NCBI GenBank assembly: GCA_902762355.1
Contig: CACWNR010000010.1
Location: 1-58,081 of the forward strand
Direction of reading: 5' to 3'
DNA: 58,081 bases
DNA from: an uncultured Bacteroidales bacterium
Lineage (GTDB): Bacteria > Bacteroidota > Bacteroidia > Bacteroidales > Paludibacteraceae
Shown: piece by piece, positions 28,651 to 35,956 of the stretch
Layout: every line of letters starts with the position of its first letter
Numbering within the stretch: position 1 is the first letter of the stretch
The notes under the pieces: generated by a model
Seen by the model: the letters and a program-made list of their open reading frames with translations, nothing else
Told to the model about the DNA's origin: nothing
The model's database searches: none
Made by a program: the position numbers and the translations under genes

Positions 28651-29986
28651 GTGCCACTTGAGGAACAAGCCTATCTATATCTCCAGCACCAACGGTCAGG
28701 ATCACTACCGGCTCTTGGCACTCCGCCACGCGTTTCTTCAGTTCTGCCACCAGGTCTTTCTTCTCCACCACCTGTCCGCCGAGCATCTCACTCGTCACAC
28801 CGGGTATCGGTTCTTCACGCGCCGGGTAGATAGGCAGCAGAATCAGTTCATCCATCGTATGCAATACCCTACTGAAATCTGCCGCGAAATCGCGTGTACG
28901 GGTATAGAGATGCGGTTGGAAGACACCTATCAACTTGCGCTCCGGGAATAATTTACGAACGGAATCGATGGCGGTCGCAATCTCCTGCGGGTGATGGGCA
29001 TAATCGTCGATGTACGCCACCTTCGGTGTATGAACGTGGATGTTGAACCGCCGCCAAACGCCCTTGAAGGATGCCATCTGTTTCTTGATCTGCTCCGCCG
29101 ACACACCCGTTAACAAAGCCACTGTGATCGCCGCGATCGCGTTCTCTATATTCACCCACACGGGTACGCCAAGGGATATATCCCGAATGGTCGCCAAAGG
29201 CGATACATAATCGAAAGTGATCTGTCCGTTCGCGATGCGGATGTTCTCCGCATTGTCCATGCCATACGTATAGCACTTCACGCCCTGCTGTAAGCGCGGT
29301 TCTAACTCGATGCCCTTTTTCATCACCAGCGCACCGGTGATCAGACTCGTGTAATGAGCAAACGCCTCGCGATAGGCTTCCGGTGTTCCGTATATATCCA
29401 AGTGATCGGCATCGACAGCCGTCACCACCGAGATGTAGGGCGTCAGATGATGGAAAGAGCGGTCGTACTCATCTGCTTCCACCACCACATACTCGCTCTC
29501 TTTGTCCAACAGCAGGTTCGTATGATAATTCATACTGATGCCGCCGAGGAAGGCATTCGTGGGGTGTAACAGATGCGCTATCATCGTGCTGGTCGTGGTC
29601 TTACCATGCGTACCGGCCACACAGAGCGCCTTCATCTGCCGCGTCACGAGCCCTAACACCTCCGCGCGTTTGCGGATATCGAAGCCCTGCTCGCGCAGAT
29701 AGGTATAGATGCTGTTTTGCTCCGGAACGGCAGGCGTACGCACTACTAACGTATCCGCAGGAGACAAATCTAAAATCTTAAATCTTAAATCTTCAATCCT
29801 CAAATGATCGTCCCCATAGACGATCGCTATCCCCTCGTCCTCCAGTTCTTTGGTCAGCGCGGAAGGCGTACGGTCGTAACCGGAAATAGCGTATCCGCGG
29901 TGGTGAAAATAGCGCGCCAAGGCACTCATTCCGATGCCTCCGATACCCAAGAAAAAGATATTTCGTATGTCGCTTTGCGAAATCAT
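28634..29986 (-). CDS. murC: UDP-N-acetylmuramate--L-alanine ligase
   Basis: Adds L-Ala to UDP-MurNAc in peptidoglycan precursor synthesis. 450 residues. N-terminal Rossmann motif FFLGIGGIGMSALA (about 11-24), ATP loop AGTHGKTTT (124-132), EADEYDRSF, and HHPQEIATAIDS. The ATG at 29986 (MISQSDIRN) follows its promoter; residues upstream are promoter sequence. Residues about 62-75 (LRIEDLRFKILDLS) are encoded by a heptamer repeat tract and its C-terminal AFKI ends in a second copy of the same tract. Confidence 0.95.
   Translation of the reverse strand: MISQSDIRNIFFLGIGGIGMSALARYFHHRGYAISGYDRTPSALTKELEDEGIAIVYGDDHLRIEDLRFKILDLSPADTLVVRTPAVPEQNSIYTYLREQGFDIRKRAEVLGLVTRQMKALCVAGTHGKTTTSTMIAHLLHPTNAFLGGISMNYHTNLLLDKESEYVVVEADEYDRSFHHLTPYISVVTAVDADHLDIYGTPEAYREAFAHYTSLITGALVMKKGIELEPRLQQGVKCYTYGMDNAENIRIANGQITFDYVSPLATIRDISLGVPVWVNIENAIAAITVALLTGVSAEQIKKQMASFKGVWRRFNIHVHTPKVAYIDDYAHHPQEIATAIDSVRKLFPERKLIGVFQPHLYTRTRDFAADFSRVLHTMDELILLPIYPAREEPIPGVTSEMLGGQVVEKKDLVAELKKRVAECQEPVVILTVGAGDIDRLVPQVAQAFKI
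29767..29801. repeat. Heptamer tract (AATCTTA type) inside murC
   Basis: Five contiguous 7-bp units at 29767-29801 (AATCTAA, AATCTTA twice, AATCTTC, AATCCTC as written on the plus strand). It is translated in murC between the Rossmann half and the conserved TLVVRTPAVP segment. Confidence 0.85.
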
Positions 29987-30010
29987 GAATCTTATTCCAA
30001 AAAATCCGCG

Positions 30011-30042
30011 CAAAATTACAAAAAAATTTTCATATATGCAAA
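30011..30042 (-). promoter_or_regulatory. murC promoter (half of a divergent cassette)
   Basis: Minus strand: TTTG (30042-30039), 20-bp spacer, TAATTTTG (30018-30011); extended -33 TTTGCATATATG. The 48-bp block 30011-30058 matches the korA/lepA block at 43 of 48 positions. Confidence 0.75.
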
Positions 30043-30058
30043 AAAAATCGTACCTTTG
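30027..30058 (+). promoter_or_regulatory. Promoter of PagL-like gene
   Basis: TACCTTTG at 30051-30058, weak -33 (TTTT at 30027-30030), 20-bp spacer. The ATG at 30068 is 9 bp downstream, suggesting a nearly leaderless transcript. Confidence 0.6.
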
Positions 30059-30067
30059 CAGCCGAAA

Positions 30068-31423
30068 ATGAGAAAATTCTTCGTTAGCATATTGTTTTTT
30101 GCCTGTTTACAGGCATTTGCGCTCCCTCATTATGAGTTGGCGTACCGGCTGAGCGGATCGGGCGCGATGATGATGAACGACGGCAAAGTAGATCAATGGA
30201 TTCAACGTCCGGTCTTGGGCGGACAGTTCGCGGTGGAATTCTTGCCAACCGGCCGATGGCATTGCTTACAGCAATGGAACAACGCGTCCATCGGTGTCGG
30301 CGTGAGTTATCTGAATCTGGGCAATGACAAGTACTTAGGCAGCGCAATCGCCGCCTACGGCTATATGAATCAGCCTTTCTATAACGGCACACATTTCCGT
30401 ATCGGTATTCGTCCGACGGTCGGTCTGGCGGCGGTAACGAAGACCTATGCCAATACCCTACCCGATGACGTGCCGCCTTATACGAAGGCGCGAGATAGTG
30501 AGGGCAAGTTGATTGCCAACTGGTCGGTTGGTTCGATCCTCAATGCCTATCTGGCGCTGGAGATGTACATGGACTTCCCCATCAAAGACGGCTGGGAGAT
30601 CACGCTCAGCGGTGGTTGGCATCATATCAGCAACGGTTCGTTCATGCACCCGAACGCGGGATATAATATGTTTGGAGGAGAGCTGGGCGTGCGTTACACG
30701 CCCGGAATGGATGAAAGGGTGAAAGGATTAAAGGATGAAGGGTATCAGAAGCCCAAACCGGATGTGCCACGCAAGCTCTATGATGGTGTGGACAAGCCAT
30801 GGGCAGTGGAAATCAGCGCCACGGGTGGTGCCAAGCAGAACTACTATGCCGACAACCAGAACGGGCAGCGGTTCTACGGCGCGGCAACACTCAAAGCCGC
30901 GGCATATTGGGTACCCGTTTCTATCTTCCGCATCGGCGCAGGTGTAGATGCTTTCTACGACGGCTATTACAGCGCCGTGAACGATGAGTTCAAGAACGTT
31001 AACCCGGGTGCACCGATCACGTATTTCGGAAAGACCTACTTGGCCAAGAGTGAGGTAAAGAACTGTTTCCGCGTGGGTATCAGTCTGCAACCGGAGTTCA
31101 TCATCGGCAACCTCACCGCCGGTATCCATGTGGGCTTCTATGTGTTCGATCCTATCAAGAACCTTGAGCCGTACTCAACCATAACAGATAAGAATAACAA
31201 AGACTACGATCCTCATGCGCTTCATCCCGGTGACGAGCCTTTTGACCGGGGTGTTTTCTACAGTTATGATTTCTCAAAAGCCAGCAATTATCAGGACGGC
31301 TGGTGCTATATGCAATTCGTGCTCAAGTATCATGTACTTGACCACCTGTTCGTTCAGTTGGGTCTAAAGACCCACGGTGTAAGGGCTGAGTTTATTGATG
31401 CCGGTTTAGGCGTTGCTTTCTAA
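30068..31423 (+). CDS. PagL-like lipid A deacylase / acyloxyacyl hydrolase
   Basis: 451-residue exported protein: signal peptide about 1-19 (MRKFFVSILFFACLQAFA) followed by beta-rich outer-membrane-like sequence. The segment GWHHISNGSFMHPNAGYN (184-200) has the His/Ser-Asn arrangement of PagL 3-O-deacylases (H186, S188, N189, then PNxGxN). PagL itself is about 150-170 residues; this protein carries a long C-terminal second half (about 235-451), also barrel-like, so a two-part architecture is likely. Residues about 214-226 (DERVKGLKDEG) are encoded by an octamer repeat tract at the boundary between halves. It would act on lipid A in the outer membrane (inference). Confidence 0.75.
   Translation: MRKFFVSILFFACLQAFALPHYELAYRLSGSGAMMMNDGKVDQWIQRPVLGGQFAVEFLPTGRWHCLQQWNNASIGVGVSYLNLGNDKYLGSAIAAYGYMNQPFYNGTHFRIGIRPTVGLAAVTKTYANTLPDDVPPYTKARDSEGKLIANWSVGSILNAYLALEMYMDFPIKDGWEITLSGGWHHISNGSFMHPNAGYNMFGGELGVRYTPGMDERVKGLKDEGYQKPKPDVPRKLYDGVDKPWAVEISATGGAKQNYYADNQNGQRFYGAATLKAAAYWVPVSIFRIGAGVDAFYDGYYSAVNDEFKNVNPGAPITYFGKTYLAKSEVKNCFRVGISLQPEFIIGNLTAGIHVGFYVFDPIKNLEPYSTITDKNNKDYDPHALHPGDEPFDRGVFYSYDFSKASNYQDGWCYMQFVLKYHVLDHLFVQLGLKTHGVRAEFIDAGLGVAF
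30709..30740 (+). repeat. Octamer tract (GGATGAAA type) inside PagL-like gene
   Basis: Four contiguous 8-bp units: GGATGAAA, GGGTGAAA, GGATTAAA, GGATGAAG. It is translated as a charged linker between the two barrel-like halves of the protein. Confidence 0.8.
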
Positions 31424-32527
31424 CAACTGATCCTCCAGCATATAGACGTGCTCCATGGGGATACCATGATCCACCAAAGCGCGTCGGTCGGGACGGAAGA
31501 GCGAGAAGAACTCTTTCGACGTTCCGCATAGTTTGCGGGCTTGTTTATAGTTCTCAAATGCCATCATCCGATCGCCTCGCATCAGCAGACAATGGGCATA
31601 GTTGATATAGTCCATCGGTTTGTTCGATCCGTCCCGCAGGTGCTCCAGAAAGACTTTCTCCGCGATGTCCGGATACGTCCACATCATATCACGAACACCG
31701 GCTTTCAGACAATGGAAAGCGAACTTACGCTCGCGCTCCGTGGAGCCTTCAATGAGCAAAGCATAGAGCCAGGTCTCGGGTATGAGCGGGATGAGTTGGG
31801 ACACATATTGCTCGTTGCCGCCGGGTAACATCTGCATAATCATTTCGTTACGAATGAGGGCGCAGAGCAGGTCAAACACATGTTCGCCGCTGTCATTCTC
31901 ACCTATTGCCGCTGCGAAAGCGTCTTGTATCTGCGGGAAGAAATCGATGCGTACGTCGTATTGAACGAGCAGCATCAGCGTGTGCGCCACGCACATGCCG
32001 GCCGCCATCTCGTTCTCGGAGTTGATGCCGTCGATGAGTGCCAAAAAGGAGTCAATAGAGAAACAGGTGCGGAGATTAAAGGCCATGCCGGTGACGGCGA
32101 TCAAAGCGATCTCCGTACGATTCGGGTCGTTCAACACGTCATGGAACCACTGGTAGTCCTCCGGCCGCAAGCGCACGCAGTTCTCGAAATAGTGCATCAC
32201 CGACTGCGCCGAGTCTCCGTTGAAGCCGTGCATCTCCGGTGACAGACCGCGCCTAAGACGGATATCCGCATAGACCGCATCCACCAACTGGTAGGCATCG
32301 CCGGTCATCTTGCTCAGTTCTTCGTCGGCGTTGGGGTCATCGATATTGAGCCAGTGGGTGAACAAGTCGCGGTACCGCGTCTGCAGCGAGGTATACGCCT
32401 CTTCATAGGGGTTGTTCTCCCCTATTTCGTTGAGCCATGACCGCACGACGACCAGCGCCGTGTCGATCATACATTCGCCTAACGCCCGCTCAACAACCGC
32501 TACTTGTTCCTCCAAAGATTGTGCCAT
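31406..32527 (-). CDS. Conserved helical-repeat (TPR-like) hypothetical protein
   Basis: 373 residues, no signal peptide or membrane helix, almost entirely alpha-helical with Leu/Ala-rich pairs and a C-terminal TPR-like stretch (INYAHCLLMRGDRMMAFENYKQARKLC). I do not recognise a function. It starts with a one-base TAATG overlap on the DPM1-like glycosyltransferase, so the two are likely co-translated. The 3' end overlaps the convergent PagL-like gene by 18 bp. Confidence 0.7.
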   Translation of the reverse strand: MAQSLEEQVAVVERALGECMIDTALVVVRSWLNEIGENNPYEEAYTSLQTRYRDLFTHWLNIDDPNADEELSKMTGDAYQLVDAVYADIRLRRGLSPEMHGFNGDSAQSVMHYFENCVRLRPEDYQWFHDVLNDPNRTEIALIAVTGMAFNLRTCFSIDSFLALIDGINSENEMAAGMCVAHTLMLLVQYDVRIDFFPQIQDAFAAAIGENDSGEHVFDLLCALIRNEMIMQMLPGGNEQYVSQLIPLIPETWLYALLIEGSTERERKFAFHCLKAGVRDMMWTYPDIAEKVFLEHLRDGSNKPMDYINYAHCLLMRGDRMMAFENYKQARKLCGTSKEFFSLFRPDRRALVDHGIPMEHVYMLEDQLLESNA

Positions 32528-33492
32528 TAGATCTCTTCTTTGATCAGATAGTCGTTACGGCTCGGGCTGTTGCGAATCACGAGTTCTGCCAGGAAGCCCG
32601 CCAAGAACAGCATACAACCCAAGATCATCATCAGGATTGCGATGTGGAAATACGGGTTGACGCCCACGAGCATTGCCGGTACACCGTTCGACAGGGCGTA
32701 GAGCTTCATACTGCCTACTACGATGACGGCGATGAAACCGATAAAGAACATCAGACTGCCCACGAGACCGAAGAAATGCATCGGTTGTTTGCCGAACTTA
32801 TTGAGGAACCACAAGGTCATCAGGTCGAGGTAACCGTTCACGAAGCGATTGATACCGAATTTAGACGTACCGAACTCGCGTTTGCGATGCTGAACGACCT
32901 TCTCGCCGATCTTCGTAAAACCGGCATTCTTCGCCAGATACGGGATGTAACGGTGCATCTCGGAGAAAACCTCGATGTTCTTCACCACCTCGTTGCGATA
33001 AGCCTTCAGACCGCAGTTCATATCGTGCAACTGAATACCCGTCACCTTACGCGCAGTGGCGTTAAAGAGCTTGGACGGCAGGTTCTTGGTCAGTTTGTTA
33101 TCAAAGCGTTTCTGCTTCCAACCACTCACGAGGTCGTAGCCATCGACCATGATCATGTTGTAGAGCTCGGGGATCTCGTCCGGCGAGTCCTGCAGATCGG
33201 CGTCCATCGTGATCACCACATCGCCCTGCGCAGCCTTAAAACCGCAGTACAACGCAGCGCTCTTGCCGTAGTTACGACGGAAACAGATACCACGAACGTG
33301 CTCATCCCGTAACCCGTCACCAGTAACCTGTAACCCCTGGATAACTCGCCAAGAGTCATCAGTGCTGCCGTCATTCACAAAAAAAACCTCGTAGGAAAAC
33401 TTGTTCTCCTTCATCACGCGTGCTATCCACTCATAGAGTTTCGGCAGCGATTCCGCCTCATTAAACAGAGGTACTATAATTGAAATATCCAT
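32527..33492 (-). CDS. DPM1-like family 2 glycosyltransferase with two C-terminal membrane helices
   Basis: 321 residues. GT-A domain with SIIVPLFNEAESLPKLY, FFVNDGSTDDSW, the DxD-type metal site in ITMDADLQDSPDEIP (about 95-107) and the HRKREFGTSKFG segment; then two membrane helices (about 236-260 and 275-310). Such enzymes transfer a sugar to polyprenyl phosphate (ArnC/GtrB/DPM1 type) at the cytoplasmic face; the sugar is unknown. Residues 53-63 (GLQVTGDGLRD) are encoded by a heptamer tract and interrupt the usually compact region between DDSW and GICFRRNYGKSAAL. Distal gene: helical-repeat protein. Confidence 0.9.
   Translation of the reverse strand: MDISIIVPLFNEAESLPKLYEWIARVMKENKFSYEVFFVNDGSTDDSWRVIQGLQVTGDGLRDEHVRGICFRRNYGKSAALYCGFKAAQGDVVITMDADLQDSPDEIPELYNMIMVDGYDLVSGWKQKRFDNKLTKNLPSKLFNATARKVTGIQLHDMNCGLKAYRNEVVKNIEVFSEMHRYIPYLAKNAGFTKIGEKVVQHRKREFGTSKFGINRFVNGYLDLMTLWFLNKFGKQPMHFFGLVGSLMFFIGFIAVIVVGSMKLYALSNGVPAMLVGVNPYFHIAILMMILGCMLFLAGFLAELVIRNSPSRNDYLIKEEI
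33302..33336 (-). repeat. Heptamer tract (GGGTTAC type) inside glycosyltransferase gene
   Basis: Five 7-bp units at 33302-33336; on the coding strand the clear ones are GGGTTAC, AGGTTAC, TGGTGAC and GGGTTAC. Translated as GLQVTGDGL. The same tract in the same frame is present in the amylase gene 1.1 kb away on the other strand. Confidence 0.85.
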
Positions 33493-33534
33493 AATTCTTA
33501 ACTAACGTTCGATTATTTCAAACTTTTGCGGGTG

Positions 33535-33566
33535 CAAAAGTACAACAAAAAAATGACATATGCAAG
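33535..33566 (-). promoter_or_regulatory. Proximal promoter of the glycosyltransferase gene
   Basis: Minus strand: CTTG (33566-33563), 20-bp spacer, TACTTTTG (33542-33535). Extended -33 TTGCATATG. Leader to the ATG is about 40 nt. Confidence 0.7.
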
Positions 33567-33598
33567 CGTATGCCATTCTTTTCGCGTTTTTTTTCGCG

Positions 33599-33719
33599 TT
33601 TTCATCTTATGAGTTATATATCATTGTTATATTTTTACTATGCCGTTCATATGATAATCTTATGTGATTCATATGTTATTCTTATGTTATTGTTATGTTA
33701 TTCCTATGATATTTTCATA
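33599..33719. repeat. Degenerate 11-bp tandem array
   Basis: About eleven consecutive 11-bp units; the clearest six run from 33643 to 33708 and end in TATG, e.g. TTATTCTTATG and TTATTGTTATG. On the minus strand each unit begins CATA. The period is not a multiple of three and there is no ORF. Confidence 0.75.
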
Positions 33720-33796
33720 ATTACCATCTAATCATCTCCTTATCATTACGTACATTTCTGTACCGTTTTAATTACATACTTAGAAAAAATCTGCTG

Positions 33797-33829
33797 CAAA
33801 GATACAACAAAAAAAATGACATATGCAAA
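33797..33829 (-). promoter_or_regulatory. Distal minus-strand promoter reading through the 11-bp array
   Basis: Minus strand: TTTG (33829-33826), 21-bp spacer, TATCTTTG (33804-33797), extended -33 TTTGCATATG. Transcription from here would start near 33790 and cross the 11-bp array before reaching the glycosyltransferase gene about 300 bp away. It could be an upstream promoter of that gene or drive a small RNA. Confidence 0.6.
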
Positions 33830-33845
33830 TAAAAATGCACAAAGA

Positions 33846-33877
33846 TTTGCATATATGCAAAAGTTTTACTATCTTTG
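33846..33877 (+). promoter_or_regulatory. Promoter of the GH13 lipoprotein pair
   Basis: TTTG at 33846-33849, 20-bp spacer, TATCTTTG at 33870-33877. The -33 box is part of the palindrome TTTGCATATATGCAAA. The ATG at 33899 is 21 bp after the -7 box. Confidence 0.75.
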
Positions 33878-33898
33878 CAGCGCAAAATATGTGGAACC

Positions 33899-35956
33899 AT
33901 GAAAGAGTCTATTAAAAAGTCTATTTTTCTTCTTGCTTTTTCCCTATGTCTGGTAGGGTGTCAACAACACAATCACATGGCCGGAACGATCGGTGCATCG
34001 AATCCTATTATGCCTATTCGGATGACGAGCGACACGATGCATGTCGTGCTGACCGATTACGTGCCGGCGTTGTTCGGTGATCTCAAGGCGTGGAAAGGTC
34101 TGAAGTGGACGACGAGTGAGTCGGTTGAGTGCCTGAACATTAGCGGTGCAGCGCCGATCATCGAAGAGATGGATATCGTTAACCGCGATCGGTCGATCCA
34201 TGCGTTCACGATGCACGACAAGAGCGGTAGTTTTGCCATCCCTATCCTACCCAACAAGCCCGTTCGGCAGGCCTTAATCTCCTTGGGCTATGCGGATGAA
34301 AAACTCATCTTCGGTTTCTACGACGGCGTAACGAATCCGAGTTTTGAGGTCTATATCCAGAACACGCTCATCGACCATGAGCGCATCAGCGCCAATGAGG
34401 ATGGGACATGGGTATTGGATCTGAGCGGGTTACAGGTTACGGGTAACGGGTTACAGGGACGCACGTATCTGCGGATCTTTGCCGAGGATGACCAATACCT
34501 GTACAACGACCTGTTGCTGCCGATGCAGGATGGTCAAATCATCAACGACGCGGCACAACTGAACCGTCATGACCAACAGGCGCAGGTGCTCTACTCGCTG
34601 ATGATCGACCGTTTCTACAACGGGAACAGCGCCAACGACTGGAAGATGAACTCGCCGGAAGTATTGGATATCGTGGATTATCAGGGCGGCGACCTCGCCG
34701 GTATCACGAAGAAGATCACGGAGGGCTATTTCGACCTGCTCGGCGTGAACACAATATGGATCAGCCCGATCACGCAGAACCCGTGGGACGCATGGGGCTG
34801 CTATGAGTTCAAGAACGGCAATAAGTACGACAGCACGAAGACCTACACCCGCTTTAGCGGTTATCACGGCTACTGGCCTATCTTCGCGACGAAGTTAGAC
34901 GATCGTTTCGGTACGCCGGACGAGTTCCGCACCTTATTGGACACCGCGCACGCGCACGGGATCAACGTGGTGCTCGACTACGTGGCGAACCACATGCATA
35001 TCAACTCCCCGACCCTGACGCAACACCCCGATTGGCATACAGATTCGATCCTGCCCGACGGCCGTCGTAACTTCGAGTTATGGGATGAAGCACGCCTAAC
35101 GACGTGGTTTGACAAACATATCCCGACGCTGGATCTGGAGCGCGAGGAGGTATGCGAGCAGATGACGGACAGCGCGCTGTACTGGTTGGAGAACTACGAG
35201 TTGGATGGTTACCGTCACGATGCGTGCAAGCATATTCCGGAAGGCTACTGGCGTATGTTAGGCCAGAAGATCGCGACGCGTTGGCCGGGACGTCCTATCT
35301 GGATGATCGGCGAGACCTACGGCAGCCCGGAGCTCATCGGCAGTTATGTGAAGACCGGTATGCTGAATGCGCAGTTCGATTTCAATGTGTATTTCACGAC
35401 CCGCGAGGCCTTGATGGGTCTGACCGGTATGGATCAGGTGCTTCAAAACGAGTTGACGTCGCTCCGTACCTACGGTGCGCACCACACGATGGGTAACATC
35501 AGCGGTAACCACGACCAGATACGTTTTGCTTCTATTGCCGGCGGTGCCATTGATATCCATTCACAAGGTAAGGAAGAAGGTTGGACACAGGAAGTAGGCA
35601 TCGGCGATGCGGAGACGGCTTATAAGCGCGCGCTGCTGCTCGAGGTAATCAACCTGACGTTGCCCGGCGTGCCGTGTATCTACCAGGGCGACGAGTACGG
35701 CGAGGTAGGCGGCAATGACCCCGATAACCGCCATATGATGCGCTTTGACAACATCAACGAGCAGGAGAAGGCGATGCGCGACAAGGTAGCGGAACTGATC
35801 CATTACCGCCGTCACTCGATGCCGCTGCTCTACGGCGATATGATTCCGCTGATCGACCGTCCGGACGAGATCATCTACCAACGTGTGTACCTCGGTCAGA
35901 AAGTTACTGTCATCATCAACCGCAACGAATTAACCTATCAAATAATTGAAGACTAA
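33899..35956 (+). CDS. GH13 alpha-amylase family lipoprotein
   Basis: 685-residue lipoprotein: signal with lipobox LVGC (Cys21). An N-terminal beta-rich region (about 40-215) precedes the GH13 barrel (about 225-640): VLYSLMIDRFYNGN, DYVANH at 360-365, nucleophile Asp441 in DGYRHDA, acid/base Glu472 in IGETYG, and NHDQ at 537-540 with Asp539. Likely degrades starch or related alpha-glucans at the cell surface or in the periplasm. The heptamer tract at 34427-34461 encodes GLQVTGNGLQG (177-187), at the junction of the N-terminal region. Coupled by TAATG to the next GH13 gene. I start at ATG 33899 because it begins the signal peptide. Confidence 0.9.
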   Translation: MKESIKKSIFLLAFSLCLVGCQQHNHMAGTIGASNPIMPIRMTSDTMHVVLTDYVPALFGDLKAWKGLKWTTSESVECLNISGAAPIIEEMDIVNRDRSIHAFTMHDKSGSFAIPILPNKPVRQALISLGYADEKLIFGFYDGVTNPSFEVYIQNTLIDHERISANEDGTWVLDLSGLQVTGNGLQGRTYLRIFAEDDQYLYNDLLLPMQDGQIINDAAQLNRHDQQAQVLYSLMIDRFYNGNSANDWKMNSPEVLDIVDYQGGDLAGITKKITEGYFDLLGVNTIWISPITQNPWDAWGCYEFKNGNKYDSTKTYTRFSGYHGYWPIFATKLDDRFGTPDEFRTLLDTAHAHGINVVLDYVANHMHINSPTLTQHPDWHTDSILPDGRRNFELWDEARLTTWFDKHIPTLDLEREEVCEQMTDSALYWLENYELDGYRHDACKHIPEGYWRMLGQKIATRWPGRPIWMIGETYGSPELIGSYVKTGMLNAQFDFNVYFTTREALMGLTGMDQVLQNELTSLRTYGAHHTMGNISGNHDQIRFASIAGGAIDIHSQGKEEGWTQEVGIGDAETAYKRALLLEVINLTLPGVPCIYQGDEYGEVGGNDPDNRHMMRFDNINEQEKAMRDKVAELIHYRRHSMPLLYGDMIPLIDRPDEIIYQRVYLGQKVTVIINRNELTYQIIED
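34427..34461 (+). repeat. Heptamer tract (GGGTTAC type) inside GH13 gene
   Basis: Five 7-bp units: GGGTTAC, AGGTTAC, GGGTAAC, GGGTTAC and a degenerate fifth. Translated as GLQVTGNGLQG. Near-copy of the tract in the divergently transcribed glycosyltransferase gene. Confidence 0.85.

Larger units (their letters stand above)
33493..33898. other. 406-bp intergenic region with three promoters and an 11-bp repeat array
   Basis: The largest gap in the window. From left: the glycosyltransferase promoter (33535-33566), two TTTTCGCGTTTT-type repeats (about 33580-33602), a degenerate 11-bp tandem array (33599-33719), an AT-rich stretch without clear signals (33720-33796), a second minus-strand promoter (33797-33829) and the amylase promoter (33846-33877). 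I see no open reading frame, tRNA or obvious hairpin terminator. Confidence 0.7.

Noticed and set aside
33599-33719. 11-bp array and heptamer tracts considered as CRISPR arrays
   Set aside because: Units are only 7-11 bp, directly contiguous and degenerate, with no spacers and no cas genes nearby.
33493-33898. tRNA or riboswitch in the largest intergenic gap
   Set aside because: No cloverleaf, conserved riboswitch core or GC-rich structured stretch is visible; the region is AT-rich repeats and promoters.
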